64,000 nt of DNA from Streptomyces exfoliatus (GCF_000725545.1 NZ_JNZP01000016.1:1-64000); one strand, 5' to 3'; positions 8,426 to 17,127 are shown, counted from the stretch's first letter. The notes: a model not told the origin generated them from the letters alone. Numbers and translations are program-made.

Positions 8426-9273
8426 CCCTTCACCCCCGACGAGGTGACGCCGGCGACGATGTGCCGCTGGAGAACCATGAAGATCACGAAGCAGGGGATG
8501 AAGCTCACGAGGGCGGCGGACATGATGCCGGCCGTGGACACCGTCTCGGTGTGCAGGGTGGCGAGTCCGACCGTCAGGGTCCGGGCCTCGTCCGTCTGGC
8601 CGACGACAAGCGGCCACAGGAGGTCGTTCCAGTGCCACAGGAAGACGAAGATGGCGAGCGTGGCGAGCACCGGCCGGATCAGCGGCAGCACGATCTGCAC
8701 GAAGGTCCGCCACTCCCCCGCACCGTCGATCCGTGCCGCGTCGAAGAGTTCGTCGGGCAGGTCGCGGACGAACTGCCGGATGAGGAAGACCGCCTGGGCG
8801 TTGGCGAGGGTCGGCATGATCAGGCCCCACAGGGTGTTCACCCCGTCCATGCGGGCCACCAGGATGAAGGTGGGGATGAGCGTGGCCTGCATCGGCACCA
8901 TCAAGGTGGCGACGATCGCCCACAGCACCGCGTTGCGCCCGGGGAACCTCTTGCGCACCAGGGCGTAGGCGGCCATGGAGGCAGTGAGGAGGATGACCAC
9001 CACGGAGACCACGGAGTAGACCAAGGAGTTGAGGAGCCAAAGCGGGAACTCTCCGACCTCGAAGATCCGCGTGATGTTGTCGAGCGTGAGGGAGTCGGGG
9101 ATCGCGTGCGGCAGGGTGGGCGCGTCCTCGGGCGAGAGGGCGAGGACAACCACGGCGATCAGCGGCGCGACGGTGAACAGCGAGATGACGGTGAGCGCGA
9201 GGGCCGGCAGCCGGTTGCGGGGCCGACGGGCGGCGGGGCGGCCGGCGTCGAGGGTGGAGGGCTGGGCGGTCAC
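8422..9273 (-). CDS. Carbohydrate ABC transporter permease (MalG type), system A
   Basis: A 283-residue inner-membrane component of a CUT1-family importer with six hydrophobic segments. The cytoplasmic ATPase-contact loop reads LPDELFDAARIDGAGEWRTF, the EAA motif of this family. The GTG start overlaps the stop of the partner permease (GTGA). No ATPase gene is present, so it probably uses the shared actinomycete ATPase MsiK encoded elsewhere (known of the family, not visible here). Confidence 0.93.
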   Translation of the reverse strand: MTAQPSTLDAGRPAARRPRNRLPALALTVISLFTVAPLIAVVVLALSPEDAPTLPHAIPDSLTLDNITRIFEVGEFPLWLLNSLVYSVVSVVVILLTASMAAYALVRKRFPGRNAVLWAIVATLMVPMQATLIPTFILVARMDGVNTLWGLIMPTLANAQAVFLIRQFVRDLPDELFDAARIDGAGEWRTFVQIVLPLIRPVLATLAIFVFLWHWNDLLWPLVVGQTDEARTLTVGLATLHTETVSTAGIMSAALVSFIPCFVIFMVLQRHIVAGVTSSGVKG

Positions 9274-10175
9274 TTGGTCTCCTTGCCTTCTACGAGGCGT
9301 CGCTGGACGAGGGACAGGACGAGCACGATGACGAAGAGGACCATGCCGATCGCCGCCGCGTAGCCGAAGTCGAGGAACTTGAAGCCCTCGTCGTAGAGGA
9401 AGTAGATGAGGCTGTGGCTGGCCCGGTTGGGGCCGCCGCCGGTCATCACGTAGATGGTGTCGAACACCTGGAAGCCGATGATCGTCTCGATCACGAGGAC
9501 GAAGAACATCACGGGCTTGAGCAGCGGGAGGGTCACATGCCGGAACGCCTGCCAGCTGCTCGCCCCGTCGAGGCGCGCCGCCTCGTGCACCTCGGCGGGC
9601 TGGGCCTTGAGTCCGGCGAGGAAGACGAGCATCGAGTATCCGAAGCCCTTCCACACCGAGACCAGCGCGAGGCTGGCGAGGACCAGGAGCTGGTCCCCGG
9701 TGAGGAACGGGACCGGGCCGAGTCCGAGTCCGCCGAGCGCGGCGTTGAGCGGCCCGTCCATGTCGAAGATCCAGGACCAGATGATGCCGGCCATCACGAA
9801 GGAGCTGAGGTACGGGACGAAGAGCACGGCCCGGAACGTGCCGGTGAACCTCACCATCTTGTTCAGGAGCAGCGCGCCGGCCAGCGAGACGACGATGATG
9901 AGCGGCACGAAGATGAGCACGTAGCTCACCGTCACGCCGAGGCTCTGCCAGAAGTGGGGGTCGGAGAACAGGCGCGTGTAGTTCTCGGCCCCCAGATAGC
10001 TGACGTCGCCGTTGAGACGGTAGCGCGTCAGGCTCATCGCACCGGCGCCGGCGATGGGAAGGAACTTGAACACCGCGAAGATGACGAGCGTCGGCAGCAC
10101 GAACAGGATGCCCGCCATAGCCTCACGGCGCTTCAGACGGCGCCGGGCCGCCCGACTGCTCGGAGAGAGGTGCAT
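9270..10175 (-). CDS. Carbohydrate ABC transporter permease (MalF type), system A
   Basis: About 301 residues with six membrane spans (AGILFVLPTLVIFAVFKFLP as the first) and the EAA loop AEVHEAARLDGASSWQAF. It partners the MalG-type permease at 8422-9273 and the lipoprotein at 10310-11563. ATG at 10175 gives the typical short basic N-terminus (RRRLKRREAMAG); an in-frame ATG at 10238 would add 21 residues and cannot be excluded, as neither has a clear ribosome site. Confidence 0.9.
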   Translation of the reverse strand: MHLSPSSRAARRRLKRREAMAGILFVLPTLVIFAVFKFLPIAGAGAMSLTRYRLNGDVSYLGAENYTRLFSDPHFWQSLGVTVSYVLIFVPLIIVVSLAGALLLNKMVRFTGTFRAVLFVPYLSSFVMAGIIWSWIFDMDGPLNAALGGLGLGPVPFLTGDQLLVLASLALVSVWKGFGYSMLVFLAGLKAQPAEVHEAARLDGASSWQAFRHVTLPLLKPVMFFVLVIETIIGFQVFDTIYVMTGGGPNRASHSLIYFLYDEGFKFLDFGYAAAIGMVLFVIVLVLSLVQRRLVEGKETK

Positions 10176-10268
10176 GGGCTCAGGATGGCGGGACGGTCGG
10201 CTGTCCGAGCCGGTGCTCGGAGGTGTGTACACGGGCATGGCGGCCTATCAGCGGGGAGGAGAGGAAGC

Positions 10269-10294
10269 GCGCGGTCGGTTGGCGGGGACCGCGC
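10269..10294 (-). terminator. Intercistronic hairpin between binding protein and permease genes
   Basis: GCGCGGTC (10269-10276) pairs perfectly with GACCGCGC (10287-10294) around a 10-base loop, in the 134-base gap after the binding-protein stop. Such attenuating or RNA-stabilising hairpins often raise binding-protein output over permeases; this role is inferred. Confidence 0.5.
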
Positions 10295-10309
10295 ACTCCC
10301 CTGACGGGT

Positions 10310-11563
10310 TCAGGACCGGGCGAGAAGGGCGCGCGCTTCCTCGGCGGCCTTCTTCAGCGCCTCCTTCGGCGTAAGGTCGCCGCCGAGGGCGGCCTGGATG
10401 TACGGCGCCAGCGTGGCCATCACCTGGCGGGCGAAGGGCGAGGGCTCACCGGGGTTGGCGTACTGGAGGGTTTCGTTCAGGACCTTGAGGTCGGGGTCCG
10501 TGGCCGAAGCGTCGACGTCGACGCGGGTCGGCAGGTTGCCCGCGGCCGCGTTGAGCGATTCCTGGGACTCGGCCGAGGAGAGGTACGAGAGCACCTCGTA
10601 GGCGGCTTCCCGGTTCTCCTCCTCATTGATGGAGGTCAGGGACAGCAGGCCGGGGTTGCCGTAGGTCGCCCGGGTCTTGCCCTGGAGGGGCAGGCCGAGG
10701 GTCACGTTCTCCTTGCCGAGGGCGGCGCGCATCTGCTTGAGCTCGGGCAGGGAGGTGACGGGTCGCATGGCGACCTTGCCGGTCGCGATGGGCGCCCCTT
10801 CGACCTTGGGACCTTCGGTGGCCGCCTCGGGAGGGAGGCCGCCCGCCTTCTTCAGGTCGACGAGGAGCTGGAGAGCGGAGACGCCGGCGGGCGAGTCGAA
10901 CGCGACGTCGTTGCCGTCCGGACTGAAGACGAACCCCCCGGCCTGCCAGAGCAGCGGATAGAACGAGAGGTTCAGGGTCTGCTCGGGGCTGCCGGCGTAG
11001 TCCATGACGGCGATGCCCTTCTTGGCGAGCACCGGGGCCGCCGCGCGTACGTCGTCCCAGGTCTTCGGCAGGTCGAGGCCCGCATCGGCGAAGATCTTGG
11101 TGTTGTAGGCGGTGGTGTTGACGTTCTGGAAGGCGGGGACGCCGTAGAGCTTGCCCTCGATGGTGGCGGCCTCGAGCGTCCCGGGGAAGAACTTCGTACG
11201 GTCGTCGGCGACGGCGTCGTCGACGGGAAGCAGCCCCCGCACCTTGTGGTAGGTCGCGGCCTGGTCGGGGGTGATCAGGACGATGTCCGGGCCGGATCCC
11301 GCGGCGAGGGCTGCGGAGATCTGGGCGTCACGCTTGTCGAAGGTCTGAAGTTCGATGTTCAGGTCGATGTCGGGGTGGGCCTTCTCGAAGGCGGCTTCGG
11401 TCCCGGCCCAGTACTTCTTGCTCGCGGCCTCGTCCTTGATGACCGGGTACATCCACAGCGTGACCTCGGCCTTGCCGTCACCGGAACCCGAGCCCGAGCA
11501 GGCCGTGATCGCCATCGTGGCGGCAGCGGCGAGGGCCGCGAAGCGAAGCGGTCGTGTGCTCAT
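10310..11563 (-). CDS. Sugar ABC transporter substrate-binding lipoprotein, system A
   Basis: 417 residues. The N-terminal lipoprotein signal ends AITAC|SGSGSGDG, giving a lipid-anchored Cys. The body is a cluster-B extracellular binding protein: VTLWMYPVIKDEAASK, PDIVLITPDQAATYHKV, KLYGVPAFQNVNTTAYN and TWDDVRAAAPVL follow the CUT1 binding-protein pattern. It captures an oligosaccharide outside the membrane and hands it to the two permeases downstream. Lying directly after a sulfatase gene, the ligand is plausibly a sulfated oligosaccharide (inference). Confidence 0.92.
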   Translation of the reverse strand: MSTRPLRFAALAAAATMAITACSGSGSGDGKAEVTLWMYPVIKDEAASKKYWAGTEAAFEKAHPDIDLNIELQTFDKRDAQISAALAAGSGPDIVLITPDQAATYHKVRGLLPVDDAVADDRTKFFPGTLEAATIEGKLYGVPAFQNVNTTAYNTKIFADAGLDLPKTWDDVRAAAPVLAKKGIAVMDYAGSPEQTLNLSFYPLLWQAGGFVFSPDGNDVAFDSPAGVSALQLLVDLKKAGGLPPEAATEGPKVEGAPIATGKVAMRPVTSLPELKQMRAALGKENVTLGLPLQGKTRATYGNPGLLSLTSINEEENREAAYEVLSYLSSAESQESLNAAAGNLPTRVDVDASATDPDLKVLNETLQYANPGEPSPFARQVMATLAPYIQAALGGDLTPKEALKKAAEEARALLARS

Positions 11564-13008
11564 GCTGTTTCTCTCTCTCGTGGAGGTGCGACGGCCTTGT
11601 CGGCAAGGGAGTGACAGATGGGGGCGGAGGAACCGGGAAGCGGCTGCGTCCCTTGGTCGCGGGCGGCGTCGCTCAGCGCGGTGAGAGCGTCCTGATGCCG
11701 CCGCTGCAGCGGCGGCGCGCTGAGGAGCGGATCGCCTGTGGCACGCATCCAGTCCAGCAACGCGGTGGCGAGCTCATCCCGGACGCCCTCGTAGGCGGGG
11801 TCCAGGGCACGGTTGGCCCGCTCGTGCGGATCGCGGACCAGGTCGTACAACTCCAGAGCGGGACTGGAGCCGATGCTGGAGCCGTTGAGATCCACGGGGA
11901 GGCTGCGCCGTATCCACGACTGGGTGGGGTCCATGGCCCGCGGGGCGTTGGAGAAGTTCACGACCAGCTTGTGCGACGCGGACCGCACCGAGCGCTTCGG
12001 GTCGTAGTAGATGTGGTGGGACAGCTGCCCGAAGGTGTGGGTACGAGCCGGGCGGTCCTGTTCCACGACGGGGACCAGGCTGACGCCCTGACCGTCCGCA
12101 GGCTCTGGCAGGCCGACGAGTTCGAACAGGGTGGGCAGGACGTCGACATGGCTGACCTGGCCTTCGACGCGGCGGGCGCACCAGTCGGGCCGGCCTGGTA
12201 CGCGCATCATGAGCGCGACTTCCAGGCCGGGGTCGTAGAGTGTGCACTTCGCCCGGGGCAGCGCGAGGCCGTGGTCGGTGGTGAACACCACGATGGTGTC
12301 GTCGGTCAGACCGAGCGCGTCGAGGTGGGCGAGGATGCTGCCGACGCCCTCGTCCATGTGGCTTACGGCGCCCTGTAGTTCGGCGATCTCCTCGCGGGCG
12401 CCCACGTCGTCCTGGAGATACGGGGGGACGGTGATCCCGAGGGAGTCGTCCGCGGTCACCTTGTCGCCGAGGAAGCCCATGACTCCGGGGCGGTCCCTCT
12501 TCGACGGCGTGCGGTGCGGTTCGTGGAATCCGACCTGCAGGTAGAACGGGGTGTCCGACGCGGCCGCCCGGTCGAGGGCCTCGACGGTGCGCTCGACGAC
12601 CGTGTCCCGGTCGCCGCCGCTGCGGACCCGGTCGAAACCGAGGCGCTCGGCCACGACGTCGTCCGCCAGGACCCGTGACTCGTGGTGCACACCGATGAGT
12701 TCGGTCGCGTACCCGGCCGCGCGCAGTCGGCCGGCGAGGTGGGTCGAGGGGTCGGTGAGGTCCCAGCCGAAGGGGTCGTGGGTGAGTCCGAGGACCCCGT
12801 TGCTCTGCGGGTACGTGCCGGTGAACAGGGAGGCCCGGGCGGGGCTGCAGTGCGGGGCGGTGGCGAACGCCGCCTCGAACAGGGCCGACTGCGCGGCGAG
12901 GGCGTCCAGATGCGGTGAGACCACGGTGGGAACCTCGTACGCGCCGAGGAACCGGCCCAGGTCGTGGCAGTGCAGCAGCAGAATGTTGCGTGCCGTGGGC
13001 GCGGTCAT
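11560..13008 (-). CDS. Type I sulfatase, N-sulfoglucosamine sulfohydrolase-like
   Basis: Hydrolyses a sulfate ester or N-sulfate. It has 482 residues. The activation motif is CSPARASLFTG with Cys54 (converted to formylglycine) and Arg58 (C-x-P-x-R). DLGRFLGAYEVPTV at the N-terminus holds the metal-binding Asp, and VVFTTDHGLALPRAKCTLYD holds the second metal site. The DLGRFLGAYE start and overall shape resemble heparan N-sulfatases more than arylsulfatases. There is no signal peptide or lipobox: it begins MTAPTARNILLLHCHD, so desulfation should occur after import. The gene overlaps the dehydrogenase by ATGA and shares an operon with its activator FGE. The exact sulfate position is unknown. Confidence 0.93.
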   Translation of the reverse strand: MTAPTARNILLLHCHDLGRFLGAYEVPTVVSPHLDALAAQSALFEAAFATAPHCSPARASLFTGTYPQSNGVLGLTHDPFGWDLTDPSTHLAGRLRAAGYATELIGVHHESRVLADDVVAERLGFDRVRSGGDRDTVVERTVEALDRAAASDTPFYLQVGFHEPHRTPSKRDRPGVMGFLGDKVTADDSLGITVPPYLQDDVGAREEIAELQGAVSHMDEGVGSILAHLDALGLTDDTIVVFTTDHGLALPRAKCTLYDPGLEVALMMRVPGRPDWCARRVEGQVSHVDVLPTLFELVGLPEPADGQGVSLVPVVEQDRPARTHTFGQLSHHIYYDPKRSVRSASHKLVVNFSNAPRAMDPTQSWIRRSLPVDLNGSSIGSSPALELYDLVRDPHERANRALDPAYEGVRDELATALLDWMRATGDPLLSAPPLQRRHQDALTALSDAARDQGTQPLPGSSAPICHSLADKAVAPPRERETA

Positions 13009-14048
13009 CCCATCCTCGCCAGGTCCTCGCGCGTCAGCGCGTGCTCCAGGGGCTCTCCGGCCAGGTGCCGTCGGATCTCCTCCACGACGATCCGCCCGGC
13101 GCGCTGCCGCGAGTCGGCGGTCGCGCCCGCGATGTGCGGCGTGAGGAGGGCGTTCGGCAGGCGGCGCCAGCGGTCGTCGACGGGCAGCGGCTCGCTGTCG
13201 AACACGTCGAGAGCGGCATCGATCCGGCCCGAGGCGACCGCCTCGAACAAGGCGTCCATGTCCACGAGCGAGGGCCGGGAGGTGTTGACGAACCGTGTGC
13301 CGTCACGCATCGCGGCGATTTCGTCCGGGCCGATCATGCCGTGCGTCTCCGGTGTGGCGGGGGCGTGCACGGCGACGACGTCGCTCGACGCGAGCAGCTC
13401 CCGAAGGCCGGTGGTGGACTCGGCGAGCGGGTCACCGGGCTGGACGTACGGGTCGTAGACGCGGATGTCGGCGCCGAGCGCCTTGCACATGTCGATGTAG
13501 CGCCGCCCGGTCCGCGAGGCGCCGACGACGCCGATACGGGCCCCGCTGATCTCGCGTGCCCGCTCGGAACCGGCGGCCGTCTCCCAGCTCTGACCGGAAT
13601 GGAGCGCGTGGTCGTGCCGGTGGGTCCGGCGCAGCAGGGACAGGGTGAAGCCCAGGGAGAGCTCCGCGACAGCCGGAGCCATCGCCGCTCCCGCCTGGGA
13701 GATGGGCAGGCCGGTGGCCCAGAAGTCGTCGCTGACCAGCCAGTGGAGCGAGGACGCGGCGTGCATGACGAAACGCAGATCGGGTGCCAGCGCGAGGCGA
13801 GCGGCATCGAGCCGGGGAAATCCCCAGGCCGTGACGAGAACGTGGACGCCGTCGAGGGCCTGGCGAAAGGCCTGCTCCGACTGCAGCGCGGCCGGCTCCC
13901 GCTCGGTGACCTCACCGAGCGCTGCCAGTGCCCGAAGCGTCGCCGGAGGGAAGAAGGCTTCCTTCTCTCCTGGGGGGACGCTCAGGAGGATCCGGATGTG
14001 TGAGCCCTGAAGGCGCTGCTCCTGGCCCACTCCGAGGTGGTGACTCAT
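13005..14048 (-). CDS. D-isomer-specific 2-hydroxyacid dehydrogenase (A)
   Basis: 347 residues, NAD(P)-dependent, of the phosphoglycerate/hydroxypyruvate reductase family. The nucleotide-binding part is ARIGVVGASRTGRRYIDM-like; the catalytic triad is visible in NTSRPSLVD (Arg), DVFDSEPLP (Glu) and LLTPHIAGAT (His). It is the first gene of the sulfatase operon. The promoter -10 box ends 6 bases before this ATG, so the mRNA is probably leaderless and begins at or near the start codon. Paired with glycerate kinase it could reduce hydroxypyruvate or tartronate semialdehyde. It is paralogous to 20250-21263. Confidence 0.92.
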   Translation of the reverse strand: MSHHLGVGQEQRLQGSHIRILLSVPPGEKEAFFPPATLRALAALGEVTEREPAALQSEQAFRQALDGVHVLVTAWGFPRLDAARLALAPDLRFVMHAASSLHWLVSDDFWATGLPISQAGAAMAPAVAELSLGFTLSLLRRTHRHDHALHSGQSWETAAGSERAREISGARIGVVGASRTGRRYIDMCKALGADIRVYDPYVQPGDPLAESTTGLRELLASSDVVAVHAPATPETHGMIGPDEIAAMRDGTRFVNTSRPSLVDMDALFEAVASGRIDAALDVFDSEPLPVDDRWRRLPNALLTPHIAGATADSRQRAGRIVVEEIRRHLAGEPLEHALTREDLARMG

Positions 14049-14054
14049 GCGGCG

Positions 14055-14095
14055 AAGCTAACCCTGAGAGTTACTTCTGTCAATGACCGAATAAA
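14055..14095 (-). promoter_or_regulatory. Operator copy 2 with promoter of the sulfatase operon
   Basis: TCTGTCAATGACCGAATAAA (14076-14095) is the exact reverse complement of 541-560. On the minus strand it contains TTGACA (14083-14078), a 17-base spacer and TAGCTT (14060-14055) as -10. The +1 would fall at about the ATG of the dehydrogenase (14048). On the plus strand the same element lies about 40 bases upstream of the ROK-regulator start, so one site can control both directions and give autoregulation. Confidence 0.78.
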
Positions 14096-14135
14096 CTACA
14101 CTGGGCTCACCCACCCGGAGGACGGAGACCCGTCC

Positions 14136-15344
14136 ATGCCGAGCGATCACCAGAAGGAGCCGCCAGTCATGAGGCCACGCGCCGGGAGCAAAGCCCTGAT
14201 CCGCGAGATCAACGAAGCCCTGGTCCTCGACGTCGTCCGCGCTCATCGCCCTGTGGCCAGGGCGAGGATCGCCACCGAGACCGGACTGAGCCCGGCGACC
14301 GTCACCGGCATCACTGCCCGGCTGCTGGGCGCCGGACTGCTCACGGAGACCGACGCCGTCCGCAACACCGGGGGGAGGCCCGCCCGCCTGCTCGACCTGG
14401 GCACCGACGCGGTGCTCGCCGCCGGCGTCAGACTGTCGAACACCGACGCCTACGTGGTACTGGTTGATCTGCGAGGTGACGTCGTCGCCTCGCACCAGGA
14501 GCCGCTGCCCTCCACCCGCCCGCAGGACGTCGGCGAGAGCGTCGCCCGCGCGGTGGCCCGCGCCGCCGCGAGCAGGCCCTCCGCGACCCTCATCGGCGTC
14601 GGAGTCGCCGTGTCGGGCGTGGTCGACCAACAGGGCGGCGTCGTCCGGCACAGCGGATCGATGGGCTGGGAGAACGTGCCGCTCCAGCGGCAGCTGACGG
14701 CACTGCTGGGGACTCCTGTCGTTCTCGACAGCTACGTCAACTCCGTGGCCTCCGGTCTGCTGCTTTTTGACGACAGGCTCACCGGTCGGGATCTCATGAT
14801 CTTCAGCGTGGGAGCGAGTCTGGGCGCCTCCGTGGTGGTGCGGGGACGCATTCACCGTGGCTTCAGCGGCACCGCCGGGGGGTTCGCCCACTCCCGCGTC
14901 GGAACGGATGCCGGGCGGCCCTGCCACTGCGGTGCGGAGGACTGTCTGGAGACCTGGGCCAGTCACTGGGGTATCCAGCGAGAACTCGAAAGGCGCGGCA
15001 CGAAGCCGGGAAGCCTCGTCGGCCGCGACGACGACGTTCTCGCGAGCGCGGCCGACAGCCTCGGTACCGCCGTGGCCAACGCCGCCAAGATGTTTGGCCC
15101 GGAACGTGTCGTGGTCGCCTTCACGCCCGAGATGAACGTTCCGGCACTCACCGTTCGGACGGAGCAGGTGTTCCGACGGCAGTACGCTCACGGCGCCAGC
15201 ACTCCTCCCGCACTGGAGATCGCCGCGACCGGCCCCTCCAGCCACGCCGCCGGCGCCGCCTACACCGTCCTGGCGCAGCTCTTCACCGCCAGTACCTCCG
15301 ATCCGGACACCAGCGGTGCCCGCAGCACCGTCACGGCCGGATGA
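14136..15344 (+). CDS. ROK-family transcriptional regulator
   Basis: About 402 residues (start at 14136 after GGAGGACGGAG; an in-frame ATG at 14169 after AAGGAG is also possible). The N-terminal winged helix-turn-helix spans ARIATETGLSPATVTGITA, followed by a ROK sugar-binding domain with VGVAVSGVVDQQGGVV, FSVGASLGASVVVRGRIH and the zinc/substrate region CHCGAEDCLETW. The catalytic Asp-containing kinase motif is not conserved as in true kinases, fitting a NagC/XylR-type repressor released by sugar. It is divergent from the sulfatase operon around a shared operator, and its second operator copy sits before the first propeller gene. Confidence 0.9.
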   Translation: MPSDHQKEPPVMRPRAGSKALIREINEALVLDVVRAHRPVARARIATETGLSPATVTGITARLLGAGLLTETDAVRNTGGRPARLLDLGTDAVLAAGVRLSNTDAYVVLVDLRGDVVASHQEPLPSTRPQDVGESVARAVARAAASRPSATLIGVGVAVSGVVDQQGGVVRHSGSMGWENVPLQRQLTALLGTPVVLDSYVNSVASGLLLFDDRLTGRDLMIFSVGASLGASVVVRGRIHRGFSGTAGGFAHSRVGTDAGRPCHCGAEDCLETWASHWGIQRELERRGTKPGSLVGRDDDVLASAADSLGTAVANAAKMFGPERVVVAFTPEMNVPALTVRTEQVFRRQYAHGASTPPALEIAATGPSSHAAGAAYTVLAQLFTASTSDPDTSGARSTVTAG

Positions 15345-15757
15345 GCCCGGGCCGACGCGGGCGCGGCATGGGCGACTCCGCACAGACCATCTGCCTTTCG
15401 TTCACGCCCAGACGCATCCGGGACGACGGAGAAACGCCCGACTACCGCTTCTCTCTCGCCAACGAGCGGACCTTCCTCGCCTGGATACGGACAGCGCTCG
15501 CGCTCATCGGCGGGGGCTTCGCCATCGACCAGTTCCTGACGGGCCTCGACGGGACGGTGCGGGCGGCTCTGGCACTCGCCACCATCGGCGCGGGCGCGCT
15601 GTGCGCCGTGCGGGCGGTGCACCACTGGGTCCGCTGCGAACGGGCGATACGACGCGGCGAGGACCTGCCGGCCACCGCCTTTCCCGCACTGCTCGCCGTC
15701 TTGGTGACCATCGTCTCCGTCACCATGGTGGCCGTCGTGGCCCAAGGCAGCGCATGA
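15341..15757 (+). CDS. DUF202 (YidH-like) membrane protein
   Basis: 138 residues, or fewer if translation starts at the internal Met of MGDSAQTICLSF (about 15368). The motif RFSLANERTFLAWIRTALALIGGGFAI is the DUF202 signature and is followed by two further hydrophobic segments, giving three membrane spans. The first ATG overlaps the stop of the ROK regulator (ATGA), which implies co-translation. Function of the family is unknown; its placement next to the regulator may be incidental. Confidence 0.85.
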   Translation: MSPGRRGRGMGDSAQTICLSFTPRRIRDDGETPDYRFSLANERTFLAWIRTALALIGGGFAIDQFLTGLDGTVRAALALATIGAGALCAVRAVHHWVRCERAIRRGEDLPATAFPALLAVLVTIVSVTMVAVVAQGSA

Positions 15758-16056
15758 CCGCACCGAGCAACCGCGACCCCGGGCTCCAACCCGAACGCAC
15801 GCGGCTCGCCTGGCGCCGGACCACCCTCACCTGGACGGCCACAGCCCTGTTGGCGAGCCGCCAGACAGCCCACTCCCCCGCGATGCACACAGCGGTGATG
15901 GTCATCGCACTGCTCACCTTCTGGGCCGTCGCGCACCACCGGATCACCACGTTGCGTCACGCCGAGGAACCTCCGACCATGGCGCCGGGCACCGCGGCCG
16001 CCGCCCTTGCCACCACGCTCACGCTGGCAGCGATCGCCGTCGTCCACGTCCTGTAG
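15754..16056 (+). CDS. DUF202 membrane protein, second copy
   Basis: 100 residues. GLQPERTRLAWRRTTLTWTATALL is the divergent DUF202 N-terminus, followed by two more hydrophobic segments (AVMVIALLTFWAVAHH and AALATTLTLAAIAVVHVL). ATG overlaps the stop of the preceding DUF202 gene (ATGA). Tandem YidH/DUF202 pairs are common in actinobacteria and may form heteromeric membrane complexes (inference). Confidence 0.85.
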   Translation: MTAPSNRDPGLQPERTRLAWRRTTLTWTATALLASRQTAHSPAMHTAVMVIALLTFWAVAHHRITTLRHAEEPPTMAPGTAAAALATTLTLAAIAVVHVL

Positions 16057-16122
16057 CACTCTGCATCCGCCCACCACCGCCCCTCCGTCGGACGACGGGC
16101 GGACGACGATCCACCTGCCCGA

Positions 16123-16160
16123 CAGGGCGTGCACCGCCACGTCGGCCGGCGCACGCCCTG
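16123..16160. terminator. Convergent hairpin terminator
   Basis: CAGGGCGTGC (16123-16132) and GCACGCCCTG (16151-16160) form a perfect 10-bp stem between the convergent DUF202 and ROK-kinase genes. Confidence 0.6.
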
Positions 16161-16194
16161 GGCTCCTCGCTGAACGAGCCGTGGGCCGCCGCCG

Positions 16195-17127
16195 TCAGAC
16201 GGCCGCCGCCGCGGCGAGCAGGTCCCGGGCGAGCAGCCCCGCGCCCACGCACCCGGCGGCGTCCCCGAGGGCCGCCGGGACGATCGTGGGGAGCTTCTGG
16301 AACGTGATGCGTTCCGCCACTGCGGCGCGTAGGGGTGCGAGCAGGGTTTCTCCGGCCTCGGCGAGGCCGCCGCCGATGATCAGCGTGCGGGGGTCCAGGA
16401 CCGTGAGCGCGGTGAGCAGGCCGTCGGCGAGGGCGTCGACCGCCGCCCGCCACACCCCGTTCGCCGCCTCGTCGCCCGCCGCGACGGCCCGGGCGCAGTC
16501 GGCGGCGTCGGCGGCGGGATCACCGCTCGCCACGGCCCAGGCGCGACCGACCGCGGCTGCGGAGGCCACGGCCTCCAGACAGCCGCGCCCGCCGCAGCCG
16601 CACACGGGGCCGCCGGGTCGTACGACGATGTGGCCGAGCTCGCCGGCGCCGCCGCGGGCGCCGGCCTCGATGCCGCCGTCCATACCGATCGCACCGGCGA
16701 TGCCGGTGCCGAGCGACACGAACAAGAACCGGCCGGTGCCGCGGCCCGCCCCGATGCGGCCCTCGGCGAGGCCGCCGGCGCGTACGTCGTGCCCGAGCGC
16801 GACGGGGATCCGCCCGAGCCTGTAGCTGATCAGCCCCCGCAGCGGGACGTTCCGCCAGCCCAGGCCGGCGGAGTAGACGGCGACGCCGCGCTCCGCGTCG
16901 ACAGTGCCGGGTACGGCGACCCCCGCGGCCTCGGCCGCCGTGCCGAAGTGCCTCTCTCCGTGGGCGCGCAGCTCCTTCGCGAAGCCGAGGATCGACTCCA
17001 CGACGGCGTCGGGCCCGCGCTCGCGCCCGGTGGCCTGCCGCGCCTCGTACAACAGCGCCCCGTCCAGCCCGACCAGAGCCGCTTTCATTCCGGTGTCGCC
17101 CACATCGAGGGCGATGACATGTCTCAC
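16195..17127 (-). CDS. ROK-family sugar kinase
   Basis: 310 residues. It phosphorylates a hexose or N-acetylhexosamine. Motifs: VIALDVGDTGMKAALVG (ATP phosphate loop), GVAVPGTVDAERGV, ALGHDVRAGGLAEGRIG (catalytic Asp in GHDVRA, corresponding to GNDANA of the family), FVSLGTGIAGAIGMDGG, GELGHIVVRPGGPVCGCGGRGCLEAV with the zinc CxCGxxGCxE cysteines, and LDPRTLIIGGGLAEAGE. It starts at GTG 17127 (MRHVIALDV). It is the last gene of the lyase operon. With nagB nearby, a GlcNAc/glucosamine kinase role is possible, but glucose specificity cannot be excluded. Confidence 0.9.
   Translation of the reverse strand: MRHVIALDVGDTGMKAALVGLDGALLYEARQATGRERGPDAVVESILGFAKELRAHGERHFGTAAEAAGVAVPGTVDAERGVAVYSAGLGWRNVPLRGLISYRLGRIPVALGHDVRAGGLAEGRIGAGRGTGRFLFVSLGTGIAGAIGMDGGIEAGARGGAGELGHIVVRPGGPVCGCGGRGCLEAVASAAAVGRAWAVASGDPAADAADCARAVAAGDEAANGVWRAAVDALADGLLTALTVLDPRTLIIGGGLAEAGETLLAPLRAAVAERITFQKLPTIVPAALGDAAGCVGAGLLARDLLAAAAAV

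Noticed and set aside
15500..16140. Minus-strand frame opposite the DUF202 genes
   Set aside because: Shadow frame; the plus strand shows the DUF202 signature and membrane segments.
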